NCBI GenBank assembly: GCA_047972145.1
Contig: JBKEAI010000164.1
Coordinates: forward strand, 1 to 17,973
Source of the DNA: JAMLGJ01 sp047972145
GTDB lineage: Bacteria; Actinomycetota; Acidimicrobiia; Acidimicrobiales; Microtrichaceae
Length of the DNA: 17,973 nt
Direction: 5' to 3'
Positions 15,769 to 17,973 of this stretch are shown here, in pieces (positions within the stretch are counted from its first letter, which is position 1; every line of letters starts with the position of its first letter). Position numbers and translations under genes: made by a program. Under the pieces are notes generated by a model, which was not told the DNA's origin, ran no database searches, and was given only the letters and a program-made list of their open reading frames with translations.

Positions 15769-16218
15769 TCAAGTGCGGGCCTTCGCGCCCGGGATCTCGA
15801 GCACCTCGGGCTTCTGGGCATCGTGTGGATGGTCCGGCCCGGCATACACCTTGAGCTTGCGCAGCATCTGACGACCGAGGCGGTTCTTGGGGACCATGCC
15901 CCGCACCGAGCGTCGCACGGCCTCGGCCGGCGCACGTTCGAGCAGGTCGGCGTAGGTCTCCGAGCGGATGCCACCGGGGTACCCGGAGTGGCGCCACACG
16001 AGCTTGGATTCGGCCTTGCCCGAACTCAACACCACCTTGTCGGCGTTCACGATGATCACGTGGTCGCCCGTGTCGATGTGTGGGGCGAAGGTGGCCTTGT
16101 GCTTGCCACGCAGCCGGCGCGCCACCTCTGTGGCCATGCGCCCGAGGGTCAGACCCTCGGCGTCGACGACGTACCAGGTGCGTTCGATCTCAGATGCCTT
16201 CGGGGTGTAGGTGCGCAC
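15769..16218 (-). CDS. rplM: 50S ribosomal protein L13
   Basis: The 149-residue L13 of the large subunit, an early assembly protein. It begins MRTYTPKASEIERTWYVVDA with GTG read as Met. It contains LRGKHKATFAPHIDTGDHVI, VVLSSGKAESKLVWRHSGYPGG, the RSVRGMVPKNRLGRQMLRKLKVY block and a terminal GPDHPHDAQKPEVLEI. The GTG at 16216-16218 aligns with the family N-terminus and has AGGAAA (16228-16233) at usable spacing. A GTG three codons earlier would leave almost no gap to that site. The 166 bp leader upstream has hairpins that could serve autoregulation, as L13 is known to repress its own operon in E. coli; here that is inference. Confidence 0.97.
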   Translation of the reverse strand: MRTYTPKASEIERTWYVVDAEGLTLGRMATEVARRLRGKHKATFAPHIDTGDHVIIVNADKVVLSSGKAESKLVWRHSGYPGGIRSETYADLLERAPAEAVRRSVRGMVPKNRLGRQMLRKLKVYAGPDHPHDAQKPEVLEIPGAKART

Positions 16219-16227
16219 CGAATTCAC

Positions 16228-16233
16228 TTTCCT
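16228..16233 (-). promoter_or_regulatory. Ribosome binding site that decides the rplM start
   Basis: AGGAAA on the minus strand stands nine bases before GTG 16216-16218 but almost touches the alternative GTG 16225-16227. The shorter L13, matching the usual N-terminus, is therefore preferred. Confidence 0.6.
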
Positions 16234-16239
16234 ATGGGG

Positions 16240-16256
16240 GCAACCCGATGGGTTGC
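16240..16256. promoter_or_regulatory. Hairpin in the rplM leader
   Basis: GCAACCC-GAT-GGGTTGC is a perfect 7 bp stem with a 3-base loop, ending only a few bases upstream of the rplM ribosome site. In the transcript it could modulate ribosome access. It has no T-run, so an intrinsic terminator is unlikely. Function is inferred from position only. Confidence 0.5.
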
Positions 16257-16292
16257 GGGGAACCTGTCTCGGCCCCGGGATCAGCCAACCGA

Positions 16293-16333
16293 CTGACCGA
16301 ACGCGCCACGTGGCGCTCGAGCCGACTGGTCAG
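16293..16333. repeat. 14 bp palindrome framed by a 6 bp inverted repeat (truA-rplM gap)
   Basis: GCGCCACGTGGCGC (16303-16316) is a perfect palindrome. It is flanked by CTGACC (16293-16298) and GGTCAG (16328-16333), so a two-layer stem can form around it. It lies in the gap between truA and rplM. It may be a protein-binding dyad at DNA level, or a leader/terminator stem without a T-run. No known operator name fits. Confidence 0.55.
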
Positions 16334-16384
16334 GTTACCGGCGCCCCCGACGTACGGGCAAGCCCGAGATCCCCTTCTTCGTGC

Positions 16385-17158
16385 TCAGTACCCGACCTCC
16401 CAGAGGATGAGCCCGTGCGGTGGAGCGAGTTGACCAGCCAGCGAGCGGTCCGCTCCGCTGAGCGCGTCGGCGACCGTGGAAACCGGGCGCCTCCCCCGGC
16501 CGATGTCTACGAGTGTTCCGACGATCGAGCGCACCATCTGGTGGCAGAACGCCGTCGCGGTCACCTCGAAGGTGAGGATCCTGCCCTCGCCAGGCTCGTG
16601 AACCCAGCGGGCATCGGTCACATGGCGCACCATGGAGGCGTCCGGGCGGCCCTTCGGGAGCCGGCAGAACGAGGTGAAGTCGTGCTCGCCCACCAGGGCG
16701 TGTGCCGCGTCGGCCATCCGGTGGTGGTCCAGCGGCTCGGGCAACCACCACGTGGTCGCCGCGAGGAACGGGTCGGGCACCTCTGCTGTCAGGAGCCGGT
16801 ACCGGTAGCGCCGCCAGCGTGCCGAGAAGCGCGCGTGGAAGTCGTCGGACGCCTCCGCCACCTCGCGCACCACGATGCTCGGCCCCAGCATCGAGTTGAG
16901 CGAGCGACGGATCTCAGCGGACCGCACCGCACCCTCGGGAGCGTCGAAGGACACGACCTGGCCCCTCGCGTGGACACCCGCGTCGGTCCTACCAGCGACC
17001 GCTAGGTCCACCTTGCAGCGCAGAACCCGCTCCAAGGCATCCACAAGGTCACCGCCTACGGTTCGGACACCGTCGTTCGGCGCGAAGCCACGGAACGGGG
17101 AGCCGTCATACGCAACCAGCATGCGGTGGCGGTGCGAGCCCCGGGCAGGCGCGTCCAC
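16385..17158 (-). CDS. truA: tRNA pseudouridine(38-40) synthase TruA
   Basis: Isomerises uridines 38-40 in the tRNA anticodon arm. The 257-residue product contains MLVAYDGSPFRGFAPN (13-28), the catalytic Asp59 in AGRTDAGVHARGQ, the DDFHARFSARWRRYRYRL segment, HDFTSFCR, and the C-terminal motif FCHQMVRSIVGTLVDIGRGR, all diagnostic of TruA. Length is normal. The start is GTG 17156-17158 because GGAGG stands five bases upstream; a GTG 19 codons earlier adds residues with no family counterpart. It follows rplQ, as in most actinobacteria, but here a 579 bp repeat-rich gap separates them. It precedes rplM by 166 bp. Confidence 0.95.
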   Translation of the reverse strand: MDAPARGSHRHRMLVAYDGSPFRGFAPNDGVRTVGGDLVDALERVLRCKVDLAVAGRTDAGVHARGQVVSFDAPEGAVRSAEIRRSLNSMLGPSIVVREVAEASDDFHARFSARWRRYRYRLLTAEVPDPFLAATTWWLPEPLDHHRMADAAHALVGEHDFTSFCRLPKGRPDASMVRHVTDARWVHEPGEGRILTFEVTATAFCHQMVRSIVGTLVDIGRGRRPVSTVADALSGADRSLAGQLAPPHGLILWEVGY

Positions 17159-17163
17159 GACGA

Positions 17164-17168
17164 CCTCC
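17164..17168 (-). promoter_or_regulatory. Ribosome binding site of truA
   Basis: GGAGG on the minus strand, five bases before GTG 17156-17158. It decides between this start and the upstream GTG 17213-17215, which lacks such a site. Confidence 0.75.
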
Positions 17169-17245
17169 GCATTGTCGCCTGGTCCCCTGCGATCGACATT
17201 CTGACCGACAACCACCGCACCACGATTGCACGTACCGTCAACCCA

Positions 17246-17369
17246 AGTCTCCTCCAGCGCAGCCCTCCTCCGGTGCAGCCCTCGTCCGGTGCAGCCCTCG
17301 TCCGGCGCAGCCCTCCTCCGGCGCAGCCCTCCTCCAGCGCCAGTCTCCTCCGGCGCCAGCCCCTCCGGT
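17246..17369 (-). repeat. 16 bp tandem repeat array (about 7.7 units) with GGAGG cores
   Basis: Units of 15-17 bp run head to tail. The minus-strand consensus is GCGCCGGAGGAGGGCT, with variants at a few positions (GGACGAGG in two units, shortened ends at the borders). Unit starts on the plus strand are 17246, 17261, 17277, 17293, 17309, 17325, 17342 and 17358. Most units contain a full Shine-Dalgarno-like GGAGG in the sense of truA. The array ends 88 bp upstream of the truA start codon, so it probably lies in the truA 5' untranslated region or promoter region. Confidence 0.9.
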
Positions 17370-17423
17370 AGGAACCGCCTCCGAGCGAACCATCACCGAT
17401 GCGGTCCCGGCCCGAGCGCAGCC

Positions 17424-17480
17424 GCGCCAGCGACTCAAGTTCGCGCCCCCGACTCAAGTTCGCGCCAGCGACTCAAGTTC
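17424..17480. repeat. Triple 19 bp direct repeat containing ACTCAAG
   Basis: Three abutting 19 bp units (17424-17442, 17443-17461, 17462-17480) read GCGCCAGCGACTCAAGTTC. The outer two are identical and the middle one differs at two positions. Each contains ACTCAAG, which equals one half-site of the HAIR operator (CTTGAGT-N7-ACTCAAG) bound by HspR, but here the half-sites all point the same way. The array looks iteron-like. A regulatory role is inferred. Confidence 0.85.
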
Positions 17481-17488
17481 GCCGAGAA

Positions 17489-17564
17489 AGTCACCCACGC
17501 GCGATACGACACCCACCGACTCACACCAACAACATGAGTCACCCACGCGAAGAGTCAGTGACTC
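17489..17564. repeat. 13 bp direct repeat pair and adjacent 13 bp palindrome
   Basis: AGTCACCCACGCG occurs at 17489-17501 and again at 17537-17549, 48 bp apart. Three bases after the second copy lies GAGTCA-G-TGACTC (17552-17564), a perfect dyad. The motif GAGTC/GACTC recurs across the whole stretch, so the elements may be related binding sites. No known operator was recognised. Confidence 0.6.
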
Positions 17565-17584
17565 GGATACAGGGCTCACAGGCA

Positions 17585-17600
17585 GTAACCAGGTAACCAG
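17585..17600. repeat. 8 bp direct duplication GTAACCAG x2
   Basis: GTAACCAG is repeated twice without spacer in the rplQ-truA gap. It is short enough to be chance or slippage; it is listed because it adds to the repeat-rich character of this gap. Confidence 0.5.
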
Positions 17601-17656
17601 GGGGTTGTGCAGCGCTTGAACGACGCGAGGCCCCGGATGTCGCCGAAGCACCGAGG

Positions 17657-17691
17657 GGGAACCTCAGACCAGCTCGATGCGCGCCATGGGG
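17657..17691 (-). pseudogene. Duplicated 3' terminus of rplQ (35 bp remnant)
   Basis: This stretch matches the real rplQ end (17731-17765) at 34 of 35 bases, 74 bp downstream. It would encode PMARIELV followed by TGA and 8 shared bases beyond the stop. The single difference (C for T) is synonymous, GAG versus GAA for glutamate. The 74 bp offset is not a multiple of three and the rplQ stop lies between, so it is not translated as part of L17. It is probably a relic of local duplication. A recombination scar is a weaker possibility. Confidence 0.8.
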
Positions 17692-17707
17692 TCCAGGCGA
17701 CCAGGAA

Positions 17708-17730
17708 CCCAAACACCGGCGAACCGGCGC
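17708..17730 (-). terminator. Possible weak terminator after rplQ
   Basis: On the minus strand CGCCGG-TTCG-CCGGTG forms a six-pair stem (one G-T pair) with a TTCG tetraloop, followed by TTTGGG. It begins 8 bp past the rplQ stop, where the ribosomal operon would end. The T-run is only three bases, so termination would be inefficient or factor-assisted. Confidence 0.35.
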
Positions 17731-17737
17731 GGGAACC

Positions 17738-17973
17738 TCAGACCAGTTCGATGCGCGCCATGGGGGCGTTGTCCCCCGGGCGTGGACCCAGCTTGAGGAT
17801 CCGGGTGTAGCCACCCGGGCGATCCGCGTAGCGGGGACCGACCTCGTCCATGAGGATCGCCGCTATCTCCTGGTCACCCACGTAGGCGAGGATCTGGCGA
17901 TGGTTGTGCAGGCCACCCTTGCGTGCCTTGGTGATGAGCTTCTCGGCGATCGGGCGCAGGGCCTTCGCCTTGG
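17738..17973 (-). CDS. rplQ: 50S ribosomal protein L17, C-terminal part (5' end outside window)
   Basis: The last 78 codons of L17, a large-subunit protein near the exit tunnel. The visible frame reads KAKALRPIAEKLITKARKGG, then HNHRQILAYVGDQEIAAILM, the hallmark EVGPRYADRPGGYTRILKLG, and ends RPGDNAPMARIELV before the TGA at 17738-17740. These blocks are typical of L17 and leave no doubt. The 5' half lies beyond the window. In most bacteria it is the last gene of the rpsM-rpsK-rpsD-rpoA-rplQ operon, which would fit the possible terminator just after it. Its final eight codons and stop are duplicated 74 bp downstream. Confidence 0.96.
   Translation of the reverse strand, partial: KAKALRPIAEKLITKARKGGLHNHRQILAYVGDQEIAAILMDEVGPRYADRPGGYTRILKLGPRPGDNAPMARIELV

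Larger units (their letters stand above)
17159..17737. other. 579 bp intergenic region between rplQ and truA, rich in short repeats
   Basis: No protein-coding frame here looks real. Frames that cross it consist of Arg/Gly/Ser-rich shadow sequence, and the 16 bp and 19 bp repeat periods are not multiples of three. In order from the rplQ end it holds a weak hairpin (17708-17730), a 35 bp copy of the rplQ terminus (17657-17691), two GTAACCAG units (17585-17600), a palindrome (17552-17564), two 13 bp direct repeats, a triple 19 bp repeat (17424-17480) and a 16 bp tandem array (17246-17369). A promoter for truA-rplM-rpsI is likely to lie here. A very weak candidate on the minus strand is TTGGTG-N17-TATCGC around 17500-17530, which I do not trust enough to list. 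Confidence 0.75.

Noticed and set aside
17056..17457. 133-codon minus-strand frame over the 16 bp repeat array
   Set aside because: The repeat period is not a multiple of three, the translation is Arg/Gly-rich, and the frame overlaps truA in another phase.
17424..17480. A classical HspR HAIR operator
   Set aside because: HAIR requires inverted half-sites (CTTGAGT-N7-ACTCAAG); only same-direction half-sites are present.
17500..17530. Promoter TTGGTG-N17-TATCGC on the minus strand
   Set aside because: Only three of six bases match in each box, which is expected by chance in this much sequence.
1..17973. CRISPR array, phage, transposon or defence system
   Set aside because: The repeats seen are short, abutting and without unique spacers, and no transposase, integrase, nuclease or toxin gene is recognisable.

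Overview
The window is a dense, high-GC stretch of housekeeping genes, all on the minus strand. The gene set and order fit the conserved actinobacterial run rplQ-truA-rplM-rpsI-glmM-glmS-acpS-nnr-alr-tsaE-tsaB-rimI-tsaD-groES-groEL. GTG starts, very high third-position GC and CIRCE sites ahead of groES support an actinomycete. My guess is a deep-branching, Acidimicrobiia-like lineage, but this is inference from style rather than proof. No tRNA, rRNA, CRISPR array, insertion sequence or phage gene was seen, and every long plus-strand frame looks like an antisense shadow.

Layout in transcription order (right to left): the 3' part of rplQ (17973-17738); a 579 bp repeat-rich gap; truA; a 166 bp gap with palindromes; rplM-rpsI; glmM; a very large glmS-like gene (1154 codons); acpS; nnr; alr; a DUF3524/QTMAN-type glycosyltransferase; a 118 bp gap holding a 14 bp perfect inverted repeat; a P1/DmpA-family peptidase; a family 4 uracil-DNA glycosylase; tsaE-tsaB-rimI-tsaD; a gap with two CIRCE operators; groES; and the 5' part of groEL (the window cuts off its 3' end).

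The genes cover ribosome and tRNA maturation (rplQ, truA, rplM, rpsI, rimI), the t6A tRNA modification (tsaE, tsaB, tsaD), cell-wall precursor supply (glmS and glmM for UDP-GlcNAc, alr for D-alanine), lipid carrier activation (acpS), NAD(P)HX repair (nnr) and protein folding (groES, groEL). Many junctions are GTGA or ATGA 4-base overlaps, implying translational coupling.

The most unusual item is the GlmS-like protein. It sits exactly where glmS is expected and keeps the Ntn cysteine, the glutamine-site motifs and the isomerase K/E/H residues at E. coli spacing. It is nearly twice normal size: a helical insert of about 135-140 residues follows the nucleophile, an insert of about 100 residues precedes a displaced AKTVTV tail, and about 190 further residues follow that tail. 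The second place of interest is the rplQ-truA gap, with a 16 bp Shine-Dalgarno-like tandem array, a 19 bp triple repeat carrying HAIR-like half-sites, and a 35 bp near-perfect copy of the end of rplQ.
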